A stretch of 56,488 nucleotides of DNA from NCBI GenBank assembly GCA_947452315.1, contig CANGCX010000009.1:1-56488 (forward strand), given 5' to 3'. Both the position numbers and the translations under genes were made by a program. The notes beneath the pieces are model-generated. The model ran no database searches. It was not told the DNA's origin and worked only from the letters and a program-made list of their open reading frames with translations. Source of the stretch: Opitutia bacterium. GTDB lineage: Bacteria > Verrucomicrobiota > Verrucomicrobiia > Opitutales > Opitutaceae. Of this stretch, positions 1 to 9,576 are shown piece by piece; positions within the stretch are counted from its first letter, which is position 1; every line of letters starts with the position of its first letter.

Positions 1-411
1 ACTCACGGTCGGATCCAAACCACCTTCACGAAGGCTAAAGCCCTCCGTCCCTTCATCGAGAAGGTCATCACCAAGGCCAAAAAAGCCGCGTTGAAGACCG
101 ACAAGAAGGATGCCATTCACCTGCGTCGTCTGGCCTTGGCCGATGTGCGCGATGAGAATGCGATCACCCTTCTCTTCAATGAGAAATACAAGGACTTCGC
201 CAATCGTGCCGGTGGCTACACCCGCATCTACAAACTCGGACCACGTTCCACCGGCGACGCCGCTGAAATGGCGTTGATCGAGTTCGTCAAGGCCGACGAC
301 CCAGGCTACAAGCAGGCTAAAAAGCCCGCTAAAGCTAAGAAAGCCAAAGCCCCCAAGGCCGCCGCTACCGCTGAATCCGCTCCTGCGGCTGAAGGCGACG
401 CCAAAGCCTAA
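1..411 (+). CDS. rplQ: 50S ribosomal protein L17 (5' end outside window)
   Basis: Ribosomal protein L17 of the large subunit, located near the exit tunnel. The open frame runs from base 1 without a start codon, so about 20-25 N-terminal residues lie upstream of the window. The visible start, THGRIQTTFTKAKALRPF, is the classic L17 core, followed by the RLALADVRDENAITLLF and AGGYTRIYKLGPRSTGDAAE blocks of the family. After about residue 104 of the visible part there is a Lys/Ala/Pro-rich tail (KKPAKAKKAKAPKAAA) longer than in E. coli L17; such basic tails occur in several phyla. An in-frame TTG at base 91 is inside the conserved core and is not the true start. In most bacteria rplQ closes the rpoA operon, which fits the strong terminator just downstream. 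Identification is secure. Confidence 0.96.
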   Translation, partial: THGRIQTTFTKAKALRPFIEKVITKAKKAALKTDKKDAIHLRRLALADVRDENAITLLFNEKYKDFANRAGGYTRIYKLGPRSTGDAAEMALIEFVKADDPGYKQAKKPAKAKKAKAPKAAATAESAPAAEGDAKA

Positions 412-464
412 GGCTAAGCTGGCTTAGTCCAAAGGCGGATTAAAATCAGCCTCTAAACCAATTC

Positions 465-500
465 AACGCGCCGACGTCACTGTCGGCGCGTTTTTATTTT
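465..500 (+). terminator. Rho-independent terminator after rplQ
   Basis: A perfect 11-bp stem (465-475 pairing with 482-492, loop GTCACT) is rich in GC and is followed directly by a T-rich tract (493-500). It lies about 50 bases after the rplQ stop and probably ends the ribosomal protein operon. Confidence 0.9.
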
Positions 501-616
501 TGTAGAAAAGTACGAGCCAAAGCCTAGGGTCACCTTCCAACTATACCTTGAGGGCCTGGGGACTGTTGCATTGAAATCCTTGCCCCGCCCACTGCGCCAG
601 GTCCAAGTTCAGGGGC

Positions 617-844
617 ATGTTTGATTTCATCGGCGCCACCGTATTTTACTGTTTGGTTGTGGCGGCGATCTTTCTCGGCCTGTGGTTTTACTATGATCGG
701 CGCGATTACCGCCGCTTTGAACGTGAGCGCAGGAAGACCACGTTTCATTGTATACGCTGCGATCAACTTTACAGCGCGAGCCTAGGAGCTGAGTTATGCC
801 CATGCCCGCGTTGCAGCCATGAAAACACACGCTTGAAATTCTGA
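617..844 (+). CDS. Small membrane protein with C-terminal zinc-ribbon-like motif
   Basis: A 75-residue protein of unknown function. Residues about 5-26 form one hydrophobic membrane span, followed by a basic stretch (YDRRDYRRFERERRK) that should stay in the cytoplasm. The C-terminal third carries five cysteines: C45-x2-C48, then C61-x-C63-x2-C66, arranged like a zinc ribbon. The frame opens after the rplQ terminator and closes 74 bases before guaA, so it may be its own unit or be read with guaA. The conserved-looking cysteine pattern and the clean membrane segment argue that it is a real gene and not chance; the opposite-strand frames here show neither. I do not recognise a named family. Confidence 0.72.
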   Translation: MFDFIGATVFYCLVVAAIFLGLWFYYDRRDYRRFERERRKTTFHCIRCDQLYSASLGAELCPCPRCSHENTRLKF

Positions 845-918
845 GGCCGCATTTGACGACGCCCCTGGCGTTCGTGTTTTATCTTACCTTTTAACCTACG
901 CGACTTTCGCCTTATTCC

Positions 919-2460
919 ATGCCTCAGACCATCGCTGTCCTAGACTTCGGCTCGCAGCTCACCCAAGTCATCGCCCGCCGCATCCGTGAGTGCCAAGTTT
1001 ACTCAAAAATTTATCACTACTCCACGCCCGCAGCTCAGCTCAAGGCCGATGGCGTGGTCGGCATCATCTTGTCCGGCGGCCCCCAAAGCGTATATGCAAA
1101 AACCGCACCGCATCCCGATGTGGAGATCTTTAAACTCGGGGTCCCCATTCTGGGTATCTGCTACGGTGTCCAATTGATGGGGCACTTCCTCGGCGGTAAG
1201 GTCGCGCACAGCAAAGCCCGCGAATACGGTCTCGGCCAACTCACCATCCGCAAACCCGGCAAACTTTTCGCTGGTCTGCCGCGCTCGCTCAAAATCTGGA
1301 ACTCCCATGGCGATAAACTCACCGCGTTGCCACCCGGTTTCGTTGCCACCGCAGTCTCGGACAACTCGGCCTACTCTGGCATCGAGGACAAGAAACGCGG
1401 TTTTTACGGCATTCAATTTCACCCCGAGGTTTTCCATACCGAGCGCGGCGTGGACATGATCCGCAATTTTCTAGTTAGCATCTGCGGCGCTGCGCAGGAC
1501 TGGACGACCAAGGACTTCATCGCGCATTCCGTCGCTGATATCCGCGCTAAAGTCGGCAAGGGCCGCGTGCTGCTCGGTCTCTCGGGCGGCGTCGATTCCT
1601 CCGTCGCCGCGGCGCTTCTGCACAAGGCGATCGGTAAACAACTCACCTGCGTCTTCGTTGACAATGGCCTGCTCCGCAAAGGCGAGCGCGACTACGTCGA
1701 GGCCCTCTACAAGAGAAACTTCAAAATCGATCTACGCGTTGTCGACGCCTCGTCGCTTTTCTTGCGCCGACTCAAAGGCATCACCGAGCCTGAGCAGAAA
1801 CGTAAAATCATTGGCCGCACCTTCGTCGAGGTATTCGAACAGTCGTTAAAGTCCATCAAAGGCCGCGCTGAATTTCTCGGTCAAGGCACATTGTATCCTG
1901 ACGTGATCGAGAGCGTTTCGATCGCAGGCAATCCCGCTTCGCTCATCAAGACCCACCACAACGTTGGCGGCTTGCCCGCGCGCATGAAGCTCAAATTGAT
2001 CGAACCGTTGCGCGAACTTTTCAAAGACGAAGTCCGCCACGTCGGCGCTGCACTCGGTTTACCAAAAGAAGTCGTGTGGCGCCAGCCCTTCCCTGGCCCT
2101 GGCCTTGGCGTGCGTGTGATGGGTAGTATTAATGCTGAGAATCTCGAAATCCTCCGCAATGCCGACGCCGTTCTCCAAGAAGAGATGATGAGCTCTGGCT
2201 ATTACTGGAAAGTGTGGCAATCCTTCGCTGTGTTTCTGCCCGTCAAAACGGTCGGCGTCTTCGGAGATGAACGTACCTACGACTACGTGATCGCACTGCG
2301 CATCGTTGAAAGCATCGACGCCATGACCGCCGATTGGGCGAAATTGCCGCACGATCTGTTGCAGAAAATTTCTAGTCGCATCACTAACGAAGTCCGCGGC
2401 GTAAGTCGCGTCGTCTTGGATATCAGCTCCAAGCCGCCCGCCACCATCGAGTGGGAGTGA
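919..2460 (+). CDS. guaA: GMP synthase (glutamine-hydrolysing)
   Basis: Converts XMP to GMP using glutamine and ATP, the last step of guanine nucleotide synthesis, in the cytoplasm. At 513 residues it has the usual length. The N-terminal class I glutamine amidotransferase domain (about 1-195) shows the triad C81 (in GICYGVQ), H169 and E171 (QFHPE). The ATP-pyrophosphatase domain follows with the P-loop SGGVDSS at 223-229. The C-terminal dimerisation domain ends in the family's typical PPATIEWE. The ATG at 919 gives [13 protein letters not shown], the standard start. The next gene begins 55 bases downstream. Identification is secure. Confidence 0.98.
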   Translation: MPQTIAVLDFGSQLTQVIARRIRECQVYSKIYHYSTPAAQLKADGVVGIILSGGPQSVYAKTAPHPDVEIFKLGVPILGICYGVQLMGHFLGGKVAHSKAREYGLGQLTIRKPGKLFAGLPRSLKIWNSHGDKLTALPPGFVATAVSDNSAYSGIEDKKRGFYGIQFHPEVFHTERGVDMIRNFLVSICGAAQDWTTKDFIAHSVADIRAKVGKGRVLLGLSGGVDSSVAAALLHKAIGKQLTCVFVDNGLLRKGERDYVEALYKRNFKIDLRVVDASSLFLRRLKGITEPEQKRKIIGRTFVEVFEQSLKSIKGRAEFLGQGTLYPDVIESVSIAGNPASLIKTHHNVGGLPARMKLKLIEPLRELFKDEVRHVGAALGLPKEVVWRQPFPGPGLGVRVMGSINAENLEILRNADAVLQEEMMSSGYYWKVWQSFAVFLPVKTVGVFGDERTYDYVIALRIVESIDAMTADWAKLPHDLLQKISSRITNEVRGVSRVVLDISSKPPATIEWE

Positions 2461-2515
2461 TATGCTCGTAATCGCTGCGACGATTCGCTGCTAAGGCTTC
2501 AGCACTGACGCGCCC

Positions 2516-3274
2516 ATGATCACGAATCACTTTTGCCGTTTCGTGCTAGGTCTCGCTTCATGGTTTTTCGTGGTTAAGGCGCACGCTCAGCCTGAAATCA
2601 TCGCGCAAGCTCGAGCCTTTATCGGCGACGAAGTCGTCCTCAGCGCTGTGCGATCCCTCCGTTTTGTCGGCACTCTCGTTACGATCGACCCGGTTGATCC
2701 GTCGAAACAAACCCGCGCCTCCGTCGAAATCATTTTCCAAAAGCCCGCCCAGCAACGTATCACGATCACGTACGCAAAGGCCCTCGAGCAAACTGCGCTC
2801 GATGACTACGAAGCCTGGCAACGCCAACAAGAACCGAGCGACGCGAGTAAATGGCGCCTCTCGCTCCTCTCCATCGAACAGGTCAGGCGCTTGCGCGCCA
2901 ATACATTCGAGAACTTAACTTTTTTCCGCGGAATCGAGCAGCAGGGCGGACGGATTGAAGATCAAGGCGTGGTCACAATCGAAGGAGTTGCCTGTCAGAA
3001 AATCGCTTTTATCCACGCGCCCAATATTATTTTTACGCGCTACTTTGATCTAACCACCGGTCGCTTGCGGTTGACCGAAACTGAAGCGGGCGGTTCAATC
3101 CGCGAAGAAGGTGAGATTAGCGTCAACGCGGTACGTTTTCCTGAAAAAATTATCACCCGTACACCGATCGCCAACGGCAAATCCCAGACCGTCACGATAT
3201 CTTTCGATAAAATTACTGTGAATGAAACCTTTCCCGCTGCCTACTTTGCCGTTCCGGCCCTGTCTCATCGCTGA
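2516..3274 (+). CDS. Secreted LolA-like protein of unknown function
   Basis: A 252-residue protein that I cannot name with certainty. It starts with a signal peptide (hydrophobic core LGLASWFFVV, likely cut after AHA around residue 24), so the mature protein should be periplasmic. The rest alternates beta-like strands: a lipid-carrier-like half (SLRFVGTLVTIDP, RASVEIIFQKPAQQRI), then GVACQKIAFIHAP and a DLTTGRLRLTETE stretch, then VRFPEKIITRTPIANGKSQTV. This order resembles the LolA/LolB-type fold and related outer-membrane-lipoprotein-sorting-like proteins, but the likeness is judged by eye. It lies between guaA and hisD on the same strand with 55- and 61-base gaps, with no obvious functional link to either. 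Confidence 0.7.
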   Translation: MITNHFCRFVLGLASWFFVVKAHAQPEIIAQARAFIGDEVVLSAVRSLRFVGTLVTIDPVDPSKQTRASVEIIFQKPAQQRITITYAKALEQTALDDYEAWQRQQEPSDASKWRLSLLSIEQVRRLRANTFENLTFFRGIEQQGGRIEDQGVVTIEGVACQKIAFIHAPNIIFTRYFDLTTGRLRLTETEAGGSIREEGEISVNAVRFPEKIITRTPIANGKSQTVTISFDKITVNETFPAAYFAVPALSHR

Positions 3275-3335
3275 GCGGGTAGGGGAGTGTTTTTTTATTC
3301 ACGTCCTTCATTACTGAAAAAATCTTCTTTAAACC

Positions 3336-4631
3336 ATGCGCACCCTCGCCATCACCGATAAAAATTTCGCCGACGATCTTGCTGCGTTCTGCCGTGGTTC
3401 GAACGTACCACGCGAGATCAGCGATGCGGTCACCACTATCCTAGCCGACGTCCGCCAACGTGGTGACGAAGCCGTTAGCCACTACGCCGCCAAATTCGAT
3501 GGCGCTAAACTCCGCGCTAAAGAATTTCGCATCAAACCCGCTGATATCGCTGCTGCCGCTAAGCGACTTCCCTCCACCGAGCGTCGCGCGCTTGTCGCGG
3601 CTCATGCCGGTATTGTCGCTTTCAATCGCCGCGGTCTCGCCAAAAATTGGACAGCTAAAAACCCTCAAGGCGCTCTCGTTGGCGAAAAATTCGATCCTAT
3701 CCGCCGCGTCGGCCTCTACGTACCCGGCGGTCAAGTTCCGCTCGTTTCCACGGTCTTAATGACCGCCACACTCGCCAAGATCGCGGGTTGCCCCCAGATC
3801 GCCGTTTTCACGCCATCCAATTCTTACGGCAAAGTCGCCGACGGCCTGCTCGCCGCGCTCCACCTTATCGGCATCGATGAAGTCTATCGCATCGGTGGCG
3901 TTCAGGCGATCGCAGCCATGGCCTATGGCACTTCAAGCATTCCCGCCGTTGATAAAATTTACGGTCCCGGTAACGCGTACGTTTGCGAAGCCAAACGTCA
4001 GGTCTTCGGCCATGTTGGTGTGGATTCTCTGCCCGGTCCGAGCGAAGTCATGATCATTGCCGATGACACCGCGCGCGCTGATTTCGCCGCCGCCGATCTT
4101 CTTGCCCAAGCCGAGCACGGCTCCGGTCGTGAAAAAATCTACCTTGTCGGCACCTCTGCCAAAATCATCTCCGCCATCGCGGCCGAGGTACAGTCACAGC
4201 TCCCGACGCTTACCCGCTCCGAGAAAACCGCCCGAGTCCTCGCTGAGGGTTGGCTCGCCGTCCAAGTCGACACGCTTGCCCAAGCCGCCGAGATCGCCAA
4301 CTACGTTGCGCCCGAACACCTCGAACTCCTCGTCAAAGACTCCTCTGCTAAGACGCTCACCCAAACCATCACCACGGCTGGGGCGATTATGTTGGGCAAT
4401 TTCACCCCGACCGCACTGGGAGATTTCACTGCTGGTCCCAGCCATGTGCTCCCTACGGGCCGGGCTGGACGTTTTTTCAGTGGCCTGCGTGTCGCCGATT
4501 TTCAACGTCGCACCAGCCTCATCCGCTACGACCGTTCCAGCGTGAAACGTGGCGCGCCCGTCGTTGCCGCCTTTGCGGCGATGGAGCGGCTCGACGCCCA
4601 CGGTCGCTCCGTGCGTATTCGCACCGAGTAA
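3336..4631 (+). CDS. hisD: Histidinol dehydrogenase
   Basis: Oxidises L-histidinol to L-histidine in two NAD-dependent steps, the end of histidine synthesis. The 431-residue length is normal. The zinc ligands and catalytic residues of the E. coli enzyme can be placed: Q258 and H261 (QAEHGSG), D363 (GDFTAGPSH) and H422 (DAHGRSV) for zinc, and E327-H328 (VAPEHLELL) as the acid/base pair. The nucleotide-binding stretch RRVGLYVPGG and the DKIYGPGNAYV block are intact. It opens a his cluster: hisC begins 33 bases after its stop. Placing hisD first and following it with hisC and hisB is a common bacterial order. Confidence 0.98.
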   Translation: MRTLAITDKNFADDLAAFCRGSNVPREISDAVTTILADVRQRGDEAVSHYAAKFDGAKLRAKEFRIKPADIAAAAKRLPSTERRALVAAHAGIVAFNRRGLAKNWTAKNPQGALVGEKFDPIRRVGLYVPGGQVPLVSTVLMTATLAKIAGCPQIAVFTPSNSYGKVADGLLAALHLIGIDEVYRIGGVQAIAAMAYGTSSIPAVDKIYGPGNAYVCEAKRQVFGHVGVDSLPGPSEVMIIADDTARADFAAADLLAQAEHGSGREKIYLVGTSAKIISAIAAEVQSQLPTLTRSEKTARVLAEGWLAVQVDTLAQAAEIANYVAPEHLELLVKDSSAKTLTQTITTAGAIMLGNFTPTALGDFTAGPSHVLPTGRAGRFFSGLRVADFQRRTSLIRYDRSSVKRGAPVVAAFAAMERLDAHGRSVRIRTE

Positions 4632-4664
4632 TTCAATTCGGCTGAGCTCTCCCTGAACAATTCC

Positions 4665-5768
4665 ATGTCCGCTCTCTCGTCTCTCGCTCTCCCGCATGTA
4701 GCCACGCTCCATGCTTACACGCCCGGTCTTCAACCGACTGAGCCGGGTTGGGTGAAACTTAATACCAACGAATGCCCGTATCCGCCGAGCCCGCGCGTGG
4801 CTGAAGCGCTGCGGCGTGAGATCGGCGACGACGGTACTTCGCTCCGCCTTTATCCCAACCCCAAGAGTACGCCGCTCCGCTCAGCCATCGCCGCGCATCA
4901 CGGCCACAGCCTCACGGCGCAAAACGTCGTCGTCGGCAACGGCTCCGACGACATCCTCAATCTACTCGTGCGCGCGTTCTGTACTCGCGAGGCTGCCGCT
5001 GGGTTTACCTTCCCGAGTTATTCACTCTATCCAGTTTTAGTCGAAATCCAAGACGCCGGCAGCTTGGTCATTGAGTTTGACCGTACGATGCGTCTGCCAA
5101 TCGAGCGCATCGCTGCTTCCAAGGCTCGCGCATTTTTTCTAACCTCGCCCAATGCCCCCACAGGCGTCGCCTTCTCTAACGCCGAACTCACTCGAGTGCT
5201 CGAAGTGTTTCCTGGGTTGCTCGTTGTCGACGAAGCATACGCTCCTTTTGCGAGCGAAGACGCCGTGCCATTACTTGCTGCGCACTCGCGCTTGGTCGTG
5301 GTGCGTACTTTGTCCAAAGCCTACGCGCTCGCGGGTATTCGCGTTGGTTACGCGCTCGCGCATCCCGAGATCATCGACCTGCTCGACCGCGTACGCGACA
5401 GCTACAACGTAAATCGACTCTCTCAAGTTGCCGCGCTCGCCGCCCTCGGGCATCCCGAATATTACACCGATATCATCGCTCGGATTAAGACCACTCGCGA
5501 TCTCTTTGTGGCCGACAGCCAGCAGCGCCGCGGCTGGTTCACCTATAAATCGTCTTCTAATTTTATCTTCACGGAGCCCAAAAATGCCCGCGGCGAATTC
5601 GGCCCGGCCGTCGCCAAGGCCGCCTATGATTTCCTCTGCGCTCATAAGATTTTGGTTCGCCACTTCCCCAGCCACGCCTTGACCGCGTCTTTTCTTCGAA
5701 TCAGCGTAGGAACTGATGACGAAATGCTCGTCCTCTCTGAAACCTTGGACTCATGGCTAAAAACTTAA
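4665..5768 (+). CDS. hisC: Histidinol-phosphate aminotransferase
   Basis: Moves the amino group from glutamate to imidazole acetol phosphate to form histidinol phosphate; a PLP enzyme of fold type I. It is 367 residues long. The PLP lysine is K219 in [16 protein letters not shown], the aspartate that holds the pyridine ring is in VVDEAY (D189), and [12 protein letters not shown] near the N-terminus and LRISVG near the end are typical of HisC. The last 16 bases overlap the start of hisB in another frame, so the two are probably translationally coupled. It could in principle accept other substrates such as phenylalanine, but the his neighbours favour the histidine role. Confidence 0.96.
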   Translation: MSALSSLALPHVATLHAYTPGLQPTEPGWVKLNTNECPYPPSPRVAEALRREIGDDGTSLRLYPNPKSTPLRSAIAAHHGHSLTAQNVVVGNGSDDILNLLVRAFCTREAAAGFTFPSYSLYPVLVEIQDAGSLVIEFDRTMRLPIERIAASKARAFFLTSPNAPTGVAFSNAELTRVLEVFPGLLVVDEAYAPFASEDAVPLLAAHSRLVVVRTLSKAYALAGIRVGYALAHPEIIDLLDRVRDSYNVNRLSQVAALAALGHPEYYTDIIARIKTTRDLFVADSQQRRGWFTYKSSSNFIFTEPKNARGEFGPAVAKAAYDFLCAHKILVRHFPSHALTASFLRISVGTDDEMLVLSETLDSWLKT

Positions 5769-6355
5769 ATCGCCTCGCCACCGTCGCTCGTAAAACCGCC
5801 GAGACCGATATCACGCTCACGCTCGGCGTGGACGGCACCGGCGTTTCCACGATTGAGACGGGCGTGCCGTTCTTCGATCACATGCTCACCTTGTTCGCCA
5901 AGCACGGGCTCTTTGATCTCAACGTCAAAGCCAAGGGTGACGTCGAGGTCGATTATCACCACACAGTCGAAGATGTTGGTCTCGTTTTAGGGCAGGCATT
6001 TAAAGAGGCGCTCGGCGATAAGCTCGGGATCCGGCGCTATGGTTTTTTTCTACTACCCATGGATGAATCGCTCGCCCGCGTCGTAGTCGATGTCGGCGGT
6101 CGTCCTCACCTGGTTTACGACGCGAATGCTCCGACGATGTTCGTGCGCGATTTCAATATCGTACTCGTAAAAGAATTCTGCCGTGCCTTCAGCAACGCTT
6201 TAGGAGCGAATCTCCACGTAAATTTGATTTACGGCGAAGAGCCGCATCACGTGGCTGAGGCAATTTTCAAAGGTCTTGCGCGTGCACTCGACATGGCGAC
6301 CCAGATCGAACCTCGCGCCGCCGACCAACTTCCCAGCACCAAAGGGAAAATCTGA
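5753..6355 (+). CDS. hisB: Imidazoleglycerol-phosphate dehydratase
   Basis: Removes water from imidazole glycerol phosphate to give imidazole acetol phosphate, the substrate of HisC. The 200-residue protein is the single-domain form; the histidinol-phosphatase domain found fused in enterobacterial HisB is absent, so that activity must come from another gene. Family motifs are clear: FFDHML, the metal-binding [23 protein letters not shown] and [18 protein letters not shown]. The ATG at 5753 lies inside the end of hisC. Manganese binding by the HHxxED and HH motifs is known for the family. Confidence 0.97.
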   Translation: MAKNLNRLATVARKTAETDITLTLGVDGTGVSTIETGVPFFDHMLTLFAKHGLFDLNVKAKGDVEVDYHHTVEDVGLVLGQAFKEALGDKLGIRRYGFFLLPMDESLARVVVDVGGRPHLVYDANAPTMFVRDFNIVLVKEFCRAFSNALGANLHVNLIYGEEPHHVAEAIFKGLARALDMATQIEPRAADQLPSTKGKI

Positions 6356-6378
6356 GTCTAAGGATTTTCTCTATTAAT

Positions 6379-6525
6379 GACGGGCCTAACCGTCGTTTAG
6401 AGGTGGTTTGTGACTGGGTGTCGGACGGTTCGGGTGGCGCCGGTGAGGTTAAAACCAAGCGTGGGGGTAACCTAGTTCCGTCTGAAGTCTGAATCGGTGC
6501 GTTTAAACCTATTCAGGTGAGGTTT
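6379..6525 (+). other. Structured hisB-hisH intergenic region
   Basis: The 284 bases between hisB and hisH form the longest gene-free stretch of the window, and no frame here looks coding. I see several small inverted repeats: GACGG/CCGTC (6379-6383 with 6390-6394), AGGTTA/TAACCT (6446-6451 with 6468-6473) and AAACC/GGTTT (6505-6509 with 6521-6525, followed by a short T run). A 7-base tandem repeat, GTCTGAA twice, occupies 6480-6493. Together they could form a weak terminator, a leader for hisH or degraded sequence. Only the repeats themselves are seen; any function is guesswork. Confidence 0.3.
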
Positions 6526-6639
6526 TTGGTAAAAACGTGTGAAAGAATGCCCCATTTTGCTACGAACGCGGTTGAAAAATTTGCGCGGATTTTTTTTTCA
6601 GCATGGCGCCGCCGCGCATGAGCGTTACGGTTATGTGCT

Positions 6640-7278
6640 ATGTCCGCTCCCGTCATCGCCGTCATCGACAACGGAATTTGCAACCTGCGTAGCGTTACCA
6701 AGGCCCTCGAAGCTGTCGGAGCTGCACCCTGTGTCGTGCAAACACCGGACCAGGTCGAGGCAAGCCGCCCAGTCGGCTTAGTTTTGCCTGGGGTAGGGGC
6801 TCTCAGGGATTGTGTGGCCTCCCTGCGGGCCTCTAAATTAGACGTGATCTTGCGCGCATGGATCGGCGCAGACCGGCCGTTTCTGGGCGTGTGTCTCGGC
6901 ATGCAGGCCCTATTTGATCATTCGGAAGAAGGTGACGTGAAAGGTTTGGGGATTTTTCCGGGTAAGGTGGTGCGCTTCCAACGCCCTGCTGAGTATAAGA
7001 TTCCGCACATGGGGTGGAACACCGTGCGTTTTACTCAGCCCGGCTCACCGCTGGCGGCCGATTTGGCTAAAGACGGGGAGGCGTTTTATTTTGTGCATAG
7101 TTTTCACTGCGTGCCCGCAGACCCAGCGCTTGTTTTGGGTGAATGTGATTATGGCGGGGTTTTCTGTGCTTCGGTCGGTCGCGGCCGCGTCTTTGCCACG
7201 CAATTTCACCCGGAGAAGAGCCAAGCCAAGGGGCTGCAGATTTATCGCAACTTCGCCACATTGGCAGCCCGAGCGTAA
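6640..7278 (+). CDS. hisH: Imidazole glycerol phosphate synthase, glutaminase subunit
   Basis: Supplies ammonia from glutamine to HisF in the fifth step of histidine synthesis, which also releases AICAR to purine synthesis. At 212 residues it has the expected size. The amidotransferase triad is C85 (GVCLGMQ), H190 and E192 (QFHPEKSQ). The start MSAPVIAVIDNGICNLRSV matches the family; the ATG at 6640 is preferred over upstream frames without homology. hisF, its obligate partner, and hisA are not in the window, so the pathway is split over several loci. It is set off from hisB by 284 bases and may have its own promoter. Confidence 0.96.
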   Translation: MSAPVIAVIDNGICNLRSVTKALEAVGAAPCVVQTPDQVEASRPVGLVLPGVGALRDCVASLRASKLDVILRAWIGADRPFLGVCLGMQALFDHSEEGDVKGLGIFPGKVVRFQRPAEYKIPHMGWNTVRFTQPGSPLAADLAKDGEAFYFVHSFHCVPADPALVLGECDYGGVFCASVGRGRVFATQFHPEKSQAKGLQIYRNFATLAARA

Positions 7279-7304
7279 GCCCTAGACTTCACATTTGCTT
7301 ACGC
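7273..7304. repeat. 8-bp inverted repeat at the hisH 3' end / gltA leader
   Basis: GCGTAAGC (7273-7280) and its exact complement GCTTACGC (7297-7304) flank a 16-base spacer and overlap the hisH stop codon. No T run follows, so it is a poor terminator; it could be an operator in front of gltA or an RNA hairpin ending hisH. Confidence 0.4.
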
Positions 7305-7399
7305 GGTGATGTGTCCGGGCTAATTCTCGGCGGAAGATTTTCAATCTAGACTATCTTTGTTTTGCCAGTGGCGAAGTTTTTGGCTCCGCTCGGCCCATC

Positions 7400-8698
7400 A
7401 TGGCCCATTCCGCCTCACTGAAGATCGACGATAAAGAATACCCCTTGCCGATCATGGTTGGCTCCGAAGGGGAAAAAGCCGTCGACACTCGCACGCTCCG
7501 CGCCTCCTCCGGTTACATCGCCTACGACCAAGGCTACGGCAATACTGGCTCTTGTGAGAGCCAGATCACCTACCTAGACGGCGACAACGGCGTGCTGCGC
7601 CATCGTGGCTATCCCATTGAGCAACTCGCGGCTCACAGCGATTACGTCGAAACCGCTTATCTCGTGATCTACGGCGAGCTCCCCAATGCCGTCCAACGCA
7701 AAGAATTTGGCCTACGCCTCCGACAGAACGCCGCTGTAGAGACGCAGATGCAGAAGATATTCGAAGGCTTCCCAAAGGATGCGCCGCCTATGGCGATGCT
7801 GTCCTCGATCGTTGCCTCGCTTGCCGCGCATTACCCGCATCTGGCGACAAATAATTTCGAAAAAGACCTCGCCAACTTCGACCTAGCTGCCGCGATGGCG
7901 ATTTCGAAAATCCGTACCATCGGAGCGATGATCTATCGCTACCAAAAGGGCCTGCCCTATATTTTCCCTAAGCAGGAGCTGCCGTTCTGCGAAAACTTTC
8001 TGCACATGATGTTCTCTGAGCCGTATCAAGATTACGTCTCTGTCCCTGAGGTCGCCAAGGCCCTGAATTTGCTCCTTCTGCTCCACGCTGATCACGAGCA
8101 AAATTGCTCCACGTCCACCACGCGCATGGTCGGCTCCAGTGCCGCCAATCTCTTCACCTCACTCTCCGCCGGTATTTGCGCGCTTTCCGGCCCGTTGCAC
8201 GGTGGCGCCAACGCCGCAGTGATGCAGATGCTCCAATCCATCCACGACGAGGGTGACGACGGCACGCGTTTCATCGCCGCCGCTAAATCCGGCAGTAAGA
8301 CCAACCGTCTGATGGGCTTTGGCCACGCCGTTTACAAAAACTTTGATCCCCGCGCCAAGATCATCGGCAAAGCCTGCGACGAAGTTCTCGCCAAGCTCGG
8401 TATTAACGACCCGCTGCTCGCCATCGCCAAAAATCTTGAGCAGGCCGCCCTCAAGGACGACTACTTCGTCTCTCGCAAACTTTACCCTAACGTCGATTTT
8501 TACAGCGGGATCATCATGCGCGCCCTCGGTATCCCCGTGAACATGTTCACGGTGATCTTTGCCATTGGTCGCGCTCCAGGCTGGATCGCGAATTGGCGTG
8601 AAGTCGCGGCCAATCCTAAGGGCCGTATTTATCGCCCGCGCCAAATTTATGTCGGCCCGGTCAAGCGTGACTTCATTCCAATGGCGCAGCGTGGTTGA
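7400..8698 (+). CDS. gltA: Citrate synthase
   Basis: Condenses acetyl-CoA with oxaloacetate to citrate, the entry step of the TCA cycle. The 432-residue length fits the Gram-negative hexameric type. Catalytic and binding motifs are intact: [15 protein letters not shown] with the first histidine, [12 protein letters not shown] with the second, and [14 protein letters not shown] with the third histidine and the catalytic aspartate. The N-terminal part carries [20 protein letters not shown], a hallmark of this class. It stands alone between a 121-base leader and a strong terminator, so it is probably monocistronic. Confidence 0.97.
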   Translation: MAHSASLKIDDKEYPLPIMVGSEGEKAVDTRTLRASSGYIAYDQGYGNTGSCESQITYLDGDNGVLRHRGYPIEQLAAHSDYVETAYLVIYGELPNAVQRKEFGLRLRQNAAVETQMQKIFEGFPKDAPPMAMLSSIVASLAAHYPHLATNNFEKDLANFDLAAAMAISKIRTIGAMIYRYQKGLPYIFPKQELPFCENFLHMMFSEPYQDYVSVPEVAKALNLLLLLHADHEQNCSTSTTRMVGSSAANLFTSLSAGICALSGPLHGGANAAVMQMLQSIHDEGDDGTRFIAAAKSGSKTNRLMGFGHAVYKNFDPRAKIIGKACDEVLAKLGINDPLLAIAKNLEQAALKDDYFVSRKLYPNVDFYSGIIMRALGIPVNMFTVIFAIGRAPGWIANWREVAANPKGRIYRPRQIYVGPVKRDFIPMAQRG

Positions 8699-8731
8699 TG
8701 ACTCAAAATCCTTAAAATCGAGACATTCTAG

Positions 8732-8756
8732 GCCCCGCGTTTTCGCGGGGCTTTTT
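8732..8756 (+). terminator. Rho-independent terminator after gltA
   Basis: GCCCCGCG (8732-8739) and CGCGGGGC (8744-8751) form a perfect 8-bp GC stem with a TTTT loop, followed by TTTTT. It lies 33 bases after the gltA stop. Confidence 0.92.
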
Positions 8757-8791
8757 AATGCCCAGTTGAAATCGCAGCCTTGCCAACCTGC

Positions 8792-9520
8792 TTACACTTT
8801 AGGCTTTTCCTGCGCAGCGCGGAAGATCTCGTCGGTAGTGAGACCGGTCAGTTGGGTCAGTCCCTTGATCAATTTCCAAAATGCCAGCATCATCACGGCC
8901 ATGCTTGGTAGCACGATCACTGGCCAACTCAGCACGTGCATGCGGCCCAGTTCGGCATTAAATTCTGGTGTGCCAGGCGGGCTGATCAACAAATAGCGGG
9001 CGAGCGCATAGTTGAGCCCAGCGCTCAAAAGAAACGACGCGACGAGCCATAGGCTCGAGCGCACCATGAGTTGGTCAAAATCACCTTGTCGTCCCTGTGC
9101 AGCGAGCGCCGCTTCCACTCGAGGCACATCGACAATCTGCTCGTTAAAAAACATTTCCTTCACCAGCGGCGATTTAGTTTTGAGCGACACGAGTACGCTC
9201 AATCCGATGAGCCCAGGCACCGCGGCGTCTTTCACCGCAAACCAAAACCCACCAGCCTGCATCAAACCTAGTCCGCCTGTTAGCAGCACGCTTGCGATAC
9301 CAAGTATGGAAATGAAGTTGGCCTTTCGGCGCCGCACGAAATCGGCCACTCCATAGCCCAGCGGAAACACGAGCGCCACGATCAATCCCCAGAGCGGCCC
9401 TAGGCGGGTTTCACCGCTCAGTTTCGTCAATACCAGCGTAGGTACCACGATGTTGCAGGCGATATTGATGAGAAGATTTTCTCGTTTGGGCGCGGCGGTG
9501 GCTGATACTTGAGCAGTCAT
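8792..9520 (-). CDS. VC0807-type integral membrane protein
   Basis: A 242-residue inner-membrane protein. About six hydrophobic spans can be traced: after the N-terminal LLINIACNIVVPTLVL, then GLIVALVFPLGYGVADFV, ISILGIASVLLTGGLGLM, FAVKDAAVPGLIGLSVL, WLVASFLLSAGLNYALARYLL, and WPVIVLPSMAVMMLAFW near the end. The pattern, the FNEQIVDVPRVEAAL loop and the size match what I know of the VC0807 family, whose function has not been defined; that match is from memory. It lies on the opposite strand to its neighbours, converging on gltA and divergent from pdxJ with 56 bases between the starts. Confidence 0.75.
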   Translation of the reverse strand: MTAQVSATAAPKRENLLINIACNIVVPTLVLTKLSGETRLGPLWGLIVALVFPLGYGVADFVRRRKANFISILGIASVLLTGGLGLMQAGGFWFAVKDAAVPGLIGLSVLVSLKTKSPLVKEMFFNEQIVDVPRVEAALAAQGRQGDFDQLMVRSSLWLVASFLLSAGLNYALARYLLISPPGTPEFNAELGRMHVLSWPVIVLPSMAVMMLAFWKLIKGLTQLTGLTTDEIFRAAQEKPKV

Positions 9521-9543
9521 TTCGTTTTGCGTTCCAGAATCAC

Positions 9544-9561
9544 GACCCGCTTAGTCGGGTC
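9544..9561. promoter_or_regulatory. Inverted repeat between divergent genes
   Basis: GACCCG (9544-9549) and CGGGTC (9556-9561) form a perfect 6-bp dyad with a 6-base spacer in the 56-base gap between pdxJ (+) and the membrane protein gene (-). Its position suits an operator or overlapping promoter element for either gene. No regulator can be named. Confidence 0.3.
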
Positions 9562-9576
9562 AAACCTTCCACTTCC

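Noticed and set aside
4194-4733. 179-codon - strand frame opposite hisD and the start of hisC
   Set aside because: It covers two secure genes on the other strand and its product has low-complexity, unrecognisable sequence.
7340-7365. TATCTTTG before gltA as a Bacteroidota-type -7 promoter box
   Set aside because: It matches TAnnTTTG, but no fitting -33 element is seen and a single match is expected by chance.
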